Assembly: GCF_000090795.2 (NCBI RefSeq)
Contig: NW_003546405.1
Location: 131,750 to 195,749, forward strand
Direction: 5' to 3'
Length of the DNA stretch: 64,000 nucleotides
Source of the DNA: Amphimedon queenslandica
Taxonomy: Eukaryota > Porifera > Demospongiae > Haplosclerida > Niphatidae
Position numbers and translations under genes: made by a program. Below are positions 22,337 to 33,777 of the stretch, one piece after another. Below the pieces are notes generated by a model. It had not been told where the DNA came from and searched no databases. It saw only the letters and a program-made list of their open reading frames with translations. Within the stretch, counting starts at the first letter, position 1. The number at the start of each line of letters is the position of its first letter.

Positions 22337-24836
22337 CACTGTAAATAAGTGTCTTTTCCACTTTTGTATTTATGATATGAGAAGATAGTGTGTTCAACAC
22401 ACTTTTTTCGTGTGAAGCACAAATAAAAATGTTTAGCTTACACTTAATTGTATTGGTGTTTTCAAGATAAGTGCGCCAAACACATTAAACACTTGTAGGT
22501 GAGACACATTATAGGCAAAATGGATGCAGACTCATTATGATTTAAGTCAGCATCATTCATTATTATTAATATACTTATGTGTCATCTAATACATAATGTT
22601 TAAGTGGTATATACATAATGAATTAAGACAAAGTAACAGAGGATAATAATCATAAAGATCAGATAATTTGATGTGTGGAACTTCGATGGATATCAGTGTG
22701 AGACAGAGTAGGCATGAAAGTTGTTTACAAAGGCATGTGTACTTAATTCTTTGTACATTGTCTGCTTCAGTTACATGCATACCTTGAATTACACCGAACA
22801 ACCATCTTGGAGTTATATGTGACTCCAGCTACAGTAACCCATGAAGTGTTATATAAAGTATGTGATGCATTACTGTCATAGAATACAATATTTCCATTTT
22901 AGTTCTATGTGTAATAGACCTTCATACTCTAATGTATTTCCTAGTTTATAGCAACCTGTTACAATGAGGGACATAATTATTTTTAACAAAACATGCATTG
23001 TCACTTACAAGGGCTTGTACTGGCATTTTTTAAAAGACATTCCTGAAATTCATTTTGTAGCAAATTGTGTATTGATAGTGTTCTACTATGGACTTACTAA
23101 CATTCTTAAAGCACTCGTTTTTATGAGCCTATTCCTAAAAAGAGTTTTGGTTTCCTTCGAATCTCATACAACATAGGTAAGCCAAGGGGCCATATCTAAA
23201 TTGAATGCATATAAATGAGAATTTATGTATTTGTTAGAAAGTACTTCCTATGAAATACAATGTACAAATACCTTTGTATCCAATGTTAGTAGTGAGCACT
23301 TTTTGAATGATATTTCACTCTGTATAAATTAGTAAATGCTGTACAATGGTCATTAATTAGGACTTCAATGTAATCCACAGCATCAGTAGATATAACTGGT
23401 GCCAATATGTAATCGGCAATATCAAGTAGGAAAATAAAGTTTTCCAGTGTGAATTATCAAAGGGACTAGTATTGCCCATTAGTATTGGAAGCAATGTGCA
23501 AACACACCAACATTGAGTAGCTTTAAGATATAACTTTAAATATGTATCATGATTTACAAGAAACTAACCTGTTAGTTTTATGTTGTGGTCAATACTTTTT
23601 ATTGTTTGTGCTGATATAAGTGATGGTTTATTTTTTCTATTAGTCAGGCCATATGGAAATGTTAATATTAGAGAGGCTTATAATTTTTCAAATAAAACTT
23701 TGGAACATTACCTTAAATTTGTACTGCAAGCAACCTTGTAGAATATAGTGCATAATATCTGGAATGAGGTCGTCTGATATATGAAAGTATTTCATATGTG
23801 CTTGACACATGTTGTTTTAAAGCTGTGTTTTGTGATAGTGATTTAATGTGCTATGCATGGGATGCACAAGTACAAGGCTTCAGAGAAAAACTGGCTATTG
23901 TTAAAATAATTAATTGCTATAATACACTACCTTACCATAGTTTGCATACCTTCCTTGACGATTAAGCAGCTATGATATTTGCAGTGAGCTCGTGCTAAAG
24001 AATTCTATCCTCCAAGGTATTGGTTTGCTATATTGTCACCAGGTACATCAAAAAATGAACCTTTAAAGCACTTTTCTTCTCCATCAACTAAAACTGATAT
24101 CCCTACCTTTAAGTAATGTTATAACATTTAAGAACATTCAAGTACATCTATAACCATTTATGTGTACACAACATGTATTATGTATAGTATACATACAATT
24201 ATTCTTGCACGCAACACATTCAACGTAGATGTGTAACCATTAATGCCAGTTATTTTTGTGTTGTATAATCTCACAAATCAATAAAAATAAAATACAGAAA
24301 AAAGAGGAATGAGTGTTAGCTAAGTATATTCATTGCAAAGTAAGTGCATTCATTGCATGCCATAATAACTTTCAAAGAAAAAAAAATTAATTTGTTGGGC
24401 GTCAGTTTTTCATTGGCAGGAATGGAGAAACGGTACAGAGGCTTGGTATCTGAATACCGCACTGTATTTTTTATAGCAATCTTTCAGATGACTACTAGAC
24501 CCTATTATATCCTAAATATGCTTTCTAAGCTTCCGAAAAAGGCCTTATGAAGGTAGCAAGGCAAGAAAATGTGTTTTCCCCCATTCAACTCTTAATGAAC
24601 TTGATGTCCAATATGGCGGCCAATCAACATTACGGGTTGGATATATGGTACAAAAAAGTTATGAATATACTTAGCATGATTATCCTCTATTGTATTTGAT
24701 TAGAAATTTAAATTTAAATTTAAGGACAAATGTACATGTATGTAGATTCCAAAAAATGTGTGACTCACCTCTTCTAGGTAATCAATATCCTTCATTACTT
24801 CATTACTGATTCAAGGACTGCTTTGGCACCATATTC
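22337..24836. other. AT-rich DNA without a recognised feature
   Basis: I find no family-like protein segment, inverted repeat or tandem array. Short open frames at 22964-23176 and 24344-24550 have the composition expected by chance in AT-rich DNA. Confidence 0.5.
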
Positions 24837-25061
24837 TTGGGCAATTTGAGACCTTGTGATGCACAAAAGATAAATGTCAAAAGTGAAAACCGATACTTGG
24901 GAGACAGGTTTCCAATTGTGTGGAAGAATGAAGCTAGAATTATGTATTTGTCAGTTAACACATATGTATGTGAATTAAGGTTTAAACTGTATATTGGACA
25001 TAACCAGGTGGCAAAGCTTATATTCCATATTTTGGCCACGTTGCGCCATGCAAACCAGTAA
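24837..25061 (+). CDS. Protein-like open frame, unrecognised
   Basis: Frame of 74 codons with a balanced composition (KSENRYLGDRFPIVWKNEAR, then YVCELRFKLYIGHNQVAKLI, HILATLRHANQ), more protein-like than the overlapping frame on the other strand. It could be an exon or a fragment of a mobile-element gene. I do not recognise a family and no flanking splice sites are decisive. Confidence 0.25.
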   Translation: MGNLRPCDAQKINVKSENRYLGDRFPIVWKNEARIMYLSVNTYVCELRFKLYIGHNQVAKLIFHILATLRHANQ

Positions 25062-25179
25062 GCCAAGGAGTGACTGGTTGGCGTTATTAGTCTGCGTACA
25101 TATATATGTGTACATAATGTACATATATCTTGTAAATGTGTACATAAACAAACATATAATGTACATGCATACAAAATGA

Positions 25180-26749
25180 TAACAAATACCAGAAAAACAG
25201 TAACACTATATACAATCTAAAATAAACAAAATGTGTTAAGTGTAAACCAGATATGTAATTTAATAAACTCTCCCATCTGCATATAATACATGTATGTACA
25301 GAACCTGATACTTTAACAGAATAATAGTAATTTTTCTATTTATCACTATTATACTTAGTTTGTTTTTTTGCTCGTGACCCAAGTGTGTTGCAGGCTTCTA
25401 CATCAACATGATAAACGATCAATTGTAAAGCAGGTAAGTAGAGGTCAAAAAGGGGTTATCACTTGTAAACTGTACAATCACAGCAGTTACAAAGAAAATC
25501 TGAACGTTGATAATTTTGTAACACTGAAATTAATGATAATGTATAGTATTGTGAAAATGATTACTTCATGTTTAATGACTTATTTTGATAAAAAAATTTC
25601 CAAGGTTTTTTAAAAAGATGTCATAAACAAGGTTGCAATATCTACTTTGAGATCCTAGATGCCTTTTCATTGGCTTCTGATAGTATGAAATACAATGTTC
25701 ATAATTAACATTTTGATGTGTTTTAATGTGTTTTTGTGTACATTTCTGCATGTAAATGTACTACAGTACACTTATTATACATGTATGTGTACTATATTTG
25801 CATAACTGTAGACCAAATACACTTGAGAAATAAATTTGCTGTTATTTTTGTGAAGGCTGTGAAATGAATCTATCAGTGTAGGTGATTGAAAGGCTGCTCT
25901 TACTGCACTTGGTTCCAAAACATTTTTTTCAGAATACTTTCCTCTACTTTTGACAATTTGTACAGTAGTAGCGATGTAAACACTTCTGTTACCGCTTTTA
26001 GAGCAGTTTGAGACAGTTTATATTTCTGCTTCAATCACAGTAGCATGAGAGCTGTGTCATAATTCTCAGGTGTTGCAGTGATATGTTGTTCAGCAGCAGC
26101 TTTTATTGTGTCATTTCTTCATCTGAGTCCTCTGGTGGTTGAAGCATGGTTATTTTATCACACATATCACTTTGCATGGTTGGTATTTGCCACTCTAAGC
26201 CTCATGGCTGTCATTTCTATGTACGCTGTAGATATTTTTTGTAGGACAAGAAATTAGTGTATGCATGCAGGAATCCCAGAGACAGCACTAAAATTACTAT
26301 GAAATGAATTGGACATGGTGGACATGTTTCATTGTCTTAGTGAAGTGAATAGAAGCGAAAGTCTAGCAAAATAGGCAGAAAATCCTTGAACGGGTTCTCG
26401 ATGGTAATATGTACAAGACGAAATTGTTTGCTATTGTTCTGTCTTTTGGAAATTTGCACTGCTTCTTGGCTAGGACAGCTAGCTATTTTTAACTTCACTT
26501 CAGTCTTTCCTTGAAGGATTCTGACCTGCAACTGCTCTTTTCATCATTACTTTGCTCTGTCAAATTTTTTTAGAGGAGAATTAATGCTGTGCAAGGAGGA
26601 AAACTGTGGAGCAAGAAGTGCTATTGTTTCAAAAGAGTTCCAGCTGCTTTTACCTTTAAATGATATTTTAATAGGGTTTCGCATCTCCATTTATTTTTTA
26701 ATCTTTTAATGATAAGTGTGTTAGTAAAATGGCCTGTTTTGTTACATAT
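25180..26749. other. Stretch with no recognised gene upstream of Gypsy element 2
   Basis: Minus-strand sequence at 26110-25850 (ENYDTALMLL, LKQKYKLSQTALKAV) and 26531-26337 (VKLKIASCPSQEAV, RLVHITIENPFKDFLPILL) looks protein-like but is broken by stops. I could not attach it to a family with confidence. Confidence 0.3.
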
Positions 26750-26906
26750 TGTAATGTACTATTATGGTATTATTTTTTGTTATTGGTATGATGCATCATT
26801 GTGTATGCATATGTGATGATAGATTGGTGTTGGTTTTTGTAATAATATTTTAAGGTAATCATTATTGTTATTTTGGCTGTCATTCTGCTTCACTGACCCA
26901 CGCTAT
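26750..26906 (+). repeat. 5' LTR of Gypsy element 2
   Basis: Begins TGTAATGTACTATTATGG and runs to about CCCACGCTATA before the primer-binding site. Aligns by eye with 31686-31834. The exact inner end is uncertain by a few bases. Confidence 0.75.
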
Positions 26907-26908
26907 AT

Positions 26909-26925
26909 TGGTGTCAGAAGTGGGA
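26909..26925 (+). other. Primer-binding site of Gypsy element 2
   Basis: TGGTGTCAGAAGTGGGA starts with TGG, complementary to a tRNA CCA tail, and lies immediately after the 5' LTR. This wording is common at the primer-binding site of Gypsy elements. The primer tRNA is not assigned. Confidence 0.75.
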
Positions 26926-26933
26926 TGGCTAGG

Positions 26934-27413
26934 AACATAGATCTACTGTTACCAGAGCTATCAGATAAAACAGATGAAGATTTGCCCAAGCGTGGCCCGG
27001 CTCGATTTCATTGCTGCAGCCCAGCAGTGGAGCACAAAGAAACAGTTAGTTGTATTGCCCACCCTGCTGAAAGGCAAACTAGTTGATTTTGATATGGAGC
27101 TGGATGAAGCATCAAGGGAGATTCAAAAAGGCTAAGGGTGACCTTAGCTAAGAAGGCATGGTTGCACCTTGACCCGCTGACAGCTGCTGAAGAGTTCATG
27201 TTGTTTCCAAAATCACGGTGAGCAAGTTGTGAATTTCGCTTCTTGCTAAAGATGTGTAGACAGGCGGGAGATGGCGACTCTGGTGTTGTGCTCCGTTTTA
27301 TTATAGGACAGCTCCCTAGTGTTAAACAACAAGTAATGAGTGAAGAAAAGCCTGATTCGTTAAAGGAGGCAAAAGAGGTTGCAAGTAGAATCAAATACAC
27401 TTTACAATTTTAG
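26934..27413 (+). pseudogene. Gag-like region of Gypsy element 2
   Basis: In the frame after a shift near 27000 the text reads like a Gypsy gag core: an AAAQQWSTKKQ-like phrase, VLPTLLKGKLVDF, MELDEASR (27020-27110), then HGEQVVNFAS (27215-27245) and a conserved RKKPDS/VKKSL-like end. Several stops and frame changes follow. No CCHC knuckle was found. The role as retrotransposon gag follows from position and pattern. Confidence 0.65.
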
Positions 27414-27626
27414 GTAAAAAAGGTGCATTTTCATCAGCCAGATTATAAATAGTCATCCTCTGACAGTTTTAATGTAAGTGACCAACATGCAAAGTCCTGC
27501 CTTTGGTCAGACAAGGATAGGGCTTCATGACTTCTTGGAGACCATAATGAAGCACTAGAAGATCCTGCATGCAAGTACAAAGCGTCAGGATACTACCGGA
27601 AGGCCTCCTAGAAGAGACAACCGTAT

Positions 27627-27917
27627 ATGCTGGAAGCGTCACAAGGAAGGCCATATTTATCTCTTAAGAAACACTCAGCCAGCCCAGTACGTGATGCGCT
27701 GGCCAAAAAGGAGTCACCACCTCTAAGTATTAATGCTGCTTTTTATGTCCCTGGGATTATTAAGACTGGGACAGTTACATTCTTAGTGGATACAGGAGCA
27801 GCCATGTCTGTGGCACACTACGTTATGATTTGGGATCAATACCGTAGTCATATTAGCACCACATCATCTGAGGTAGTTGTAGCCAATGGACTTCCACTGG
27901 ACATTAGAGAACTGTAG
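27627..27917 (+). pseudogene. Aspartic protease region of Gypsy element 2
   Basis: Contains the retropepsin active-site motif FLVDTGAAMSV at 27780-27815, preceded by a segment INAAFYVPGIIKTGTV and followed by a VVVANG turn (about 27880). The second half continues in another frame through 28244. Length and position between gag and reverse transcriptase fit. The protein is frame-broken. Confidence 0.75.
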
Positions 27918-28399
27918 CTATCCCTCTTTCCTTTGGTACATTTTCCTGTAAGCAGGATTTCATTGTTGCTATCAGCCTTACTATACTTCGCATTCTAGGT
28001 GCTTTCAACTGATATGCCTGTCATCAGGTGCAAAGATGGAACACTAACTTTTAAAGAGTCTCATTTAATTGAATTTGGGAGGGATCAGAAACCAATAGCA
28101 GACGTATTTATAGTGGAAGCATACGAGGATGTGGACATTCCAGGTAACGCCATGTTGGTGGTTGTTAATATAAATAATTGTGCTTCATCTCCCATAGTTG
28201 AGGGACTCTTTCGAGCCAGCAATACGTACGGGACTCCCACGTGAAGTGCATTTGGCACTTACCTTGGATACAGTGACTGAAAATTATCAAATCATTTTGC
28301 AATTGCTGAACACAAGCCCCTTGCTTTTAGTGTTCATAAAGGAACCCACTTGCTGGAATAATACCAAAGCAACACTTATTAGTACTCCATGATACCAAC

Positions 28400-29720
28400 A
28401 TTTATCCAGACTTCCTCAATCAAGAGGGTTTATTGCCAGATAGTAATGCCTGCACTCGTTTAGATCCAACACAACGAAAAAATTACATGATTTGCAAAGG
28501 ATTGATTAATGTCACAGCTCACATGGCCAGGATGTGCTAAGAAAGTCCAAGACAAGATTCCTACAACAGGTCCACTAATACGTCAACCAGTCCGTCATGC
28601 AATAAAAGGAGTGGTCAACAGTGAGACCTAGAAAATGCTGGCACAGAAAGGAATTCAGAGAAGTACCAGTCCATGGTCATCACTAGTAGTATTGTTCTGA
28701 AAAGGGATGGCTCTTGGAGGCTCTGCATTGACTACAGAGTTCTTAATGTTGTGACCCTAGTGATGCATATCCCATACCAAGGATTAATGCCACTATCAAT
28801 GCTTTCTCTGGAGCAAAGTAGTTCTCAACACTTGATTTGGCATTTGGCTATTGGCTGATCAAAATAGAAAAACAGGATAGGGTGAAAACTACTTTCTTTT
28901 GACTAAAAGGGCACTTTGAGTTCAATGTGATACCCTTTGGGGCTACAAATGCTCCAACAAACTTGCAATGGTTTATGGAGAGTGCACTCCCTGGTCTTGC
29001 AATGGAGGTATGTCTCATACATTTAGATGATATCATTGTATTTAGTTCCATATTTGAGGACCACTTACGTTGGCTGGACAAACTTTTTTGTAAGCTTTGA
29101 GTCGCTGGATTGAAACTGCAACAACTCAAATGCCACTTTACTAAAATGCAAGTCCATTATCTGGGTCTTATAATTTCTGCTTCTGGTGTGCAGCCAGATG
29201 AATCAAAGATTGAGGCAGTTTCTTGCTATCCTCCATCATCTAGTGAGAAGCAACTGAGGCAGTCACATCACTCACTAAACAACTACCTAAAGGTACTAAA
29301 TTCCTTTAGAATGAGGAAGCTCATGCTTGTTTCAAGGAAGTCAAGCATTGTCTGACAAGCTACCGTACCCTAGCATTTTCTGATTTGACAAGAGTTAACA
29401 CTCTATACTGATGCATCTGATGTTGCCCTTGGAGCTGCATTGAGCCAGACCTTACAAGGACGGAAAAAAGATGTCTCCTACTTTAGTCATCAACTGCAGA
29501 AAGTGGAACGGCGCCACTGTACCATAGAGAGAAAAACCCCTATCAGTATGGCTTTTCATTTAACATGTTTACAGATCACAACCCCTTAATGTTGCTGCAT
29601 GGTTCGGGGGGATGTTGGTGGTAGAATCACTTGCTGGCTGCTATTTCTGCAGCAATTTCATTACAAAATCATTTAAAGAACATGTAAATATAATGTCAAT
29701 GTAGATGCGCTTTCTAAAAT
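28400..29720 (+). pseudogene. Reverse transcriptase and RNase H of Gypsy element 2
   Basis: Reverse transcriptase landmarks in order: RSTSPWSS-like (28660), KRDGSWRLCIDYRVLN (28690-28745), LASGYW-like (28840), FGATNAP (28940), then HLDDIIVFS (29020-29045) at the catalytic YxDD box, with His in place of the usual Tyr. QVHYLGLIISASGV (29150-29190) forms the thumb side. RNase H: LYTDASDVALGAALSQ (29400-29445), YFSHQLQKVERRH (29480), and NVDALSK (29695-29715). Frames change at least four times. Non-functional. Confidence 0.85.
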
Positions 29721-29968
29721 CCGTGTAGTGGCAGTTGTGGACACTCTCATTCTCTCATCCACAGTAGCAATTTCAAGATTTTTAGGCAAAGACACCCAAT
29801 TACAACGTATCATCAACTCATTAAAGAAGGGTACTGATTTTACTCAAATTGTACCTTCAGGCTTGTGGCAAGCATTTCTTAATGATATTCCATATCAAAA
29901 TCTCAAGACCCTTACTCCAAAGTTGTTTACAACCAGTTAATAGTGCCACAGTAGGTTGTTTTTACTTA

Positions 29969-30539
29969 GGTAGTGACTACAGAACCCTAAACGATTTCCT
30001 TTGCAAAGAGCTTAAAGAGCCAGCATCCAGTTTTTCTCTGTAAAATAACCTTGTGTGCATGCATATTGAAGCAAATTGGAACTTAATTTTTAACATGGAT
30101 TCCTGACTACAGTACGCTCTAAAATAAATAAACCCTAAACCGAAATTTGGGGGCTCCTAACATAACTGGCGGCTCCTAAAGTGACTAGAGACACTCTAAA
30201 AAACCCGCCGACCTAACCCATAAAGCCTTAAATCAAGAGCTAACTAGGGGACTCCTAACATAACTGGGTGACATACTAAGGGGACTCCTGAACTAGTGAA
30301 AAAGGTAAAAAAATAATGTGGTGAAATGAGATTTGAACCGGCACCTTATGTCCAAATCCGGCATAGAGCTCCCTGCAGCTTTCCTGCTGTGACACCACGA
30401 TCCTGCTGCCAATCTCACCTTGTCATAATTATACTGATTCCACCTATGGAAAGGCTTCACCCCTATAGGGGGCAAAGCCCCCTACCAGCTCTATTAGCCG
30501 TTGTTTAAGGAAACCATTTACGGCGCAAGAGCTACTGTC
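29969..30539 (-). mobile_element. tRNA-module MITE (family M1), copy 1, inserted in Gypsy element 2
   Basis: Left end GGTAGTGACTACAGAACC, reverse complement of right end GACAGTAGCTCTTGCGCCGT; inner parts of both ends share TTTCCT/AAATGGTTTCC. It is flanked by 9-bp duplications TTTTACTTA (29960-29968) and TTTTAATTA (30540-30548), one mismatch apart. A 9-bp duplication suggests the Mutator superfamily. The inside has CTCCTAACATAACT repeats and, on minus, a tRNA-like module with B box GGTTCAAATCT (about 30330-30345) and a degraded A box (about 30395). Same family as 39119-39752, in opposite orientation. It separates the RNase H and integrase regions of the Gypsy element. Confidence 0.85.
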
Positions 30540-30548
30540 TTTTAATTA

Positions 30549-31650
30549 TACTCATAGTCAGAGTGGCCATTTGGATATACACAAGACTCTCAACAAGATT
30601 TGGGAGAGATTCTACTGGCCTGGTGATGAGTCAAGTAATTCTGAATTAATCCGACAAGATGAAGCCTGTCAAAAGTGTCATGCTCCTCTTTCCACTCCTG
30701 TGGCAGCCCTTGGCACCATAACAGCATCCCAACCATTTGAGAAAGTATAATGGGATATTATGATGCCTACTGATTGAGGTAATAAATAGAGGTAGTTACT
30801 GATCTTTTCTTAAAATGGGTTGAGACATCTCCACTGGCATTTACTACTGCAGAAAGCTTAGACACATTACTAATTAATCAAATTGTCTGCCGCAATGGTA
30901 TCCCTAATTTCCTCCACAGTGGCCAAAGGCTTAATATTGCAGCAAAAGTGATCCAATCTCTTTGCCTTCAACTGTGTATTTAGCATTCTCAGAAATGTCC
31001 ATATCACCCTGAAAGTAATGGCCAAGTGGAACAATTAAATCACACTTTCGAGGGTTTCTTCGCGAAAGTGGTGAATGACTTTTACACTGATTGGGACATT
31101 CATTTACAGGTGGCACTATTTGCTGAGAGGACAGCTGTCCATGAGACAACTGATTACACTCCTGTTCTACTTGATCGTACCCCAACTTTTCCATTTTATA
31201 TATTTGTACTTAATAAACGCAACTATCCTCGTCATGTTAAGTCTATCTGTTAAACCATAACTGCTACGTTTTCTGATATTTGTTGCAAACAACTTGCAGC
31301 TTACTTGCACAACAAGGGAAGAATTGATAAGAGAGCCGCAAAGCATCAGTTTTATGTTAGTGATAGTGTCTGGCTTCATGTCCCTTCAAGGAAAAAGGGC
31401 ACTTCGCCAAAGTTTGTGTCATACTGGAGGGGTCCATACAGTGTGCTGCATAAAGTAAGCAGCTTCTGTTCCAGAGCACTGCTTCCAGGTGGATTTACTA
31501 CAATTGGCAGCTCGGAGCCCTGATTTACAGTAGGAAGGTGATTCATCTATTGATCATGAAAAGACACCAGTAGGATCATCTGCTACACCTACCTGGTGCT
31601 GACGGAATCGCCGCCCAGTGGATTATGGCCTGAATGTTAAACATTGACTT
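30549..31650 (+). pseudogene. Integrase of Gypsy element 2
   Basis: Zinc-binding part: HSQSGHLDIHKTL (30555-30590), FYWPG (30610), CQKCHAPL (30665-30690). Core: fragments around 30740-31030 in several frames, including WDIMMPT and the HPESNGQVE-like phrase (31010-31030) that carries the catalytic Glu region. 31080-31200 reads like the core C-terminus (VALFAERTAVHETTDYTP). C-terminal domain: KHQFYVSDSVWLHVPS, YWRGPYSVL (31345-31450), then RRPVDYG-like (31610). Frameshifts prevent one continuous frame. Confidence 0.8.
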
Positions 31651-31685
31651 TACAAGTTTGTGAGGACAAACTCTATATGGGGAGA

Positions 31686-31834
31686 TGTAAAGTTATGTAT
31701 TATTATGGTATTATTATTGTGTATGCTCATGTGATGATTTATGGGTGTGGTTTTTGTAATGTAATATTTAAGACTTCATGAATATAATCATTGTTTTTTT
31801 GTCTCTGATTCTGCAAAGCTGTTCCACACAAAAA
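31686..31834 (+). repeat. 3' LTR of Gypsy element 2
   Basis: Begins TGTAAAGTTATGTATTATTA right after the purine run GGGGAGA at 31679-31685 and ends near CTGTTCCACACA. Shares the landmarks listed for the 5' LTR. No clean target duplication could be read. Confidence 0.75.
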
Positions 31835-32049
31835 TATTACATACCTACATGACGTATGTAAACTCAGCTGTTCGGCCAGGTACTACTGTTGTCTGTCTGT
31901 CTGTCTTTCATTATCTATACTTTTTAGATAATTTCCTAACATGTGAATTGCTGTTCCGGTATCATAACAAGGTAGTAATGAAATTTCTAAAATTAATAAG
32001 TCACATGATGTGTCTCCTTCAAATCGGGTACCACCCCTCGATGCTTACC

Positions 32050-32561
32050 TAAAATTGATTTTCCTCCCAACTGGCATGTAACATATTTTGCCAATCATTG
32101 GTCTACCACCGCTACAACGGTAGAATATGTAAAGCAAATTATTATTCCATATATCAATTCTAAATGAGAGATACTTGGTCTAGCTCCTACACACCCAGCC
32201 CTTACTAATTTTGATTGCTCTAAAGGTTAGTGTACTGATGAAATATGTAAGCTTTTAAAAGAAAATAACATCTACTATGTATTTATCCCAGCAAACTGTA
32301 CTGATGAAATGCAAACACGACCATTCTGTGAATAAACCGGCTAAAGACTACATGACATCTAAATTTCAAGAGTGGTATGGCAATTTAATATGCGATCAAT
32401 TGGAGAAGGGATTAGATGAAGAAGTGGACATGCATTTAAGTATGATGAAACCTTTGATTGTGAGCTGGATAATTGATTTATACAACTATATGCTTTCAAG
32501 GCCTGATATCATCATTAATGGCTTTCAACATGCGGGAATCACTGACATCTTGTCGCAATAA
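32050..32561 (+). pseudogene. pogo/Tigger-type DDE_1 transposase, C-terminal fragment
   Basis: Reads FPPNWHVTYFANHWSTT (32060), YVKQIIIPYI (32125), LAPTHPALTNFDCSKG (32180-32225; second catalytic Asp in NFD), ENNIYYVFIPANCTDEMQ (32262-32315), then NKPAKDYMTSKFQEWY (32331-32380) and DIIINGFQHAGITDILSQ at the end (32505-32559). This is the order in CENP-B/pogo-like transposases of the type with a long acidic-free C-terminus. One frameshift near 32320 and a few stops. The N-terminal DNA-binding part and first Asp are absent, so it is truncated. It is a different lineage from the pogo element at 46101. Confidence 0.8.
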
Positions 32562-32740
32562 CTACACATCATAAAATAACAGTTATATGCACACTATTTA
32601 AAATTAAATTCCATGAGTTGAATATTGTATTTCTGTCAATAGTAATAATGATTTCTCTGTAGGAAATTCAGTCATTTTTTTCGTTCAAAGCACATTATGA
32701 GATGATCTCGTAAAGTATCTTGCTGAAATCTATAGTTAAG

Positions 32741-33158
32741 AAGCTATTACAAAAATTAAAAAAAAAGATTGAGTAGGATTCAGTGTGTCAATTTGTCAAA
32801 AAAGTAATGGAAACAAGGACAAGTAGGATTCCAAACGACCAATTATTCTGAACGACAAACTATACACATACAAACGAAAATACGGAATGAAAATCCTACT
32901 CTCGTGACGCAAAATCTACTTTACATTATAAGGTGATATACATTTTCTTACATAATTACATTAAAAGTACAATGTAGAGTAGAATTTGCATCACGAGAGT
33001 AGGATTTTCATTCCGTGTTTTTGTTCGTATGGGTATAGTCAGTCGTTCGGAATAATTTGTTGTTTGGAATCCTACTTGTTTTTGTTTCCATTACTTTTTT
33101 TGACGAATTGACACACTGAATCCTACTCAATCTTTTTTTTTAATTTTTGTAATAGCTT
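32741..33158. mobile_element. GTAGGATT foldback MITE, copy 3 (complete)
   Basis: Almost perfect palindrome: AAGCTATTACAAAAATT at the left end mirrors AATTTTTGTAATAGCTT at the right. Arms of about 190 bp contain GAGTAGGATTCAGTGTGTCA, AAGTAATGGAAACAAGGACA, AGTAGGATTCCAAACGAC and AATCCTACTCTCGTGACG, repeated inverted on the right. The centre is about 35 bp. Single-stranded, it would fold into one long hairpin. Confidence 0.95.
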
Positions 33159-33239
33159 GTTGATGTTAATTTTTTTGTAATATTATATATTCATAACCAT
33201 GCAATATACATAAAGCCAGCTTTGTTAGCCAGTAAGGGC

Positions 33240-33715
33240 AATGTGTCCTAAATGTTGTCACCCCTTCACCACGATGATGTCAAGCTGGTATTGAAGGGGA
33301 AAAAGATGGCCATATAGCAGTGTCAGTAAACAGTGTCTTTAGAATAAATCTTTGACAGTGTCTCAACAATCACATTTTATGTTAAATTGGCCAATATGAG
33401 TGTGTACTTCATTATTCATGTATTATCAATTGTTATGGGCAATATCACAGTGTCTCATTCATTATAAGCTATGGCACTGTCTCACTATGATTAATTATGG
33501 CCAAAATGACTCTGTCTCATTAATATTCATTAAAAGCTATGGCCAATATGACACAGCTCCTTAAATATTTTAAGCTATGGCCAATACAACACTGCTTCAT
33601 TTTAAACTATAGCCAATACAACACTGTCTCATTAATAATTCAATTTCAGCTATGGCCATTACGACACTGTCTCATATTATTATTTGTTATAAGCTACGGC
33701 CATGAATATTATGCC
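33240..33715. repeat. Minisatellite next to the Helitron 3' side
   Basis: Six to eight degenerate units of roughly 40-60 bp, each with AAGCTATGGCCAATA, then YGACACTGTCTCATTA and an AATTCATT spacer. Weaker units begin near 33290. It lies just beyond the OTU gene on the 3' side of the Helitron. Confidence 0.8.
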
Positions 33716-33777
33716 TCTTATTTTTTTGTCGTTATCACATGCATTTCTGTTATTAGTAATTTTTTTATTTGCTATTG

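Larger units (their letters stand above)
26750..31834 (+). mobile_element. Ty3/Gypsy retrotransposon element 2, with both LTRs
   Basis: The element has a 5' LTR (26750-26906), primer-binding site, gag, protease, reverse transcriptase, RNase H, integrase, a purine-rich tract and a 3' LTR (31686-31834). The LTRs share TGTAA at the start, ATTATGGTATTATT, TGTGTATGC, ATGTGATGAT and GGTTTTTGTAAT, but have diverged clearly, so the insertion is old. Coding regions are full of frameshifts and stops. A 571-bp MITE lies between RNase H and integrase. This is a dead proviral-type copy. Confidence 0.9.

Noticed and set aside
24803-25174. 123-codon minus-strand open frame
   Set aside because: Low-complexity Cys/Thr/Tyr-rich end comes from a TGTACATA-rich stretch; the plus-strand frame in the same place looks more protein-like.
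25850-26531. Protein-like minus-strand fragments resembling helical parts of transposon proteins
   Set aside because: Order of the pieces does not match any family I could recall and stops are frequent.
26741-31850. ATTACATA-like words outside both Gypsy LTRs as target duplication
   Set aside because: They are not at the same distance from the LTR ends and are not exact, so no duplication is claimed.
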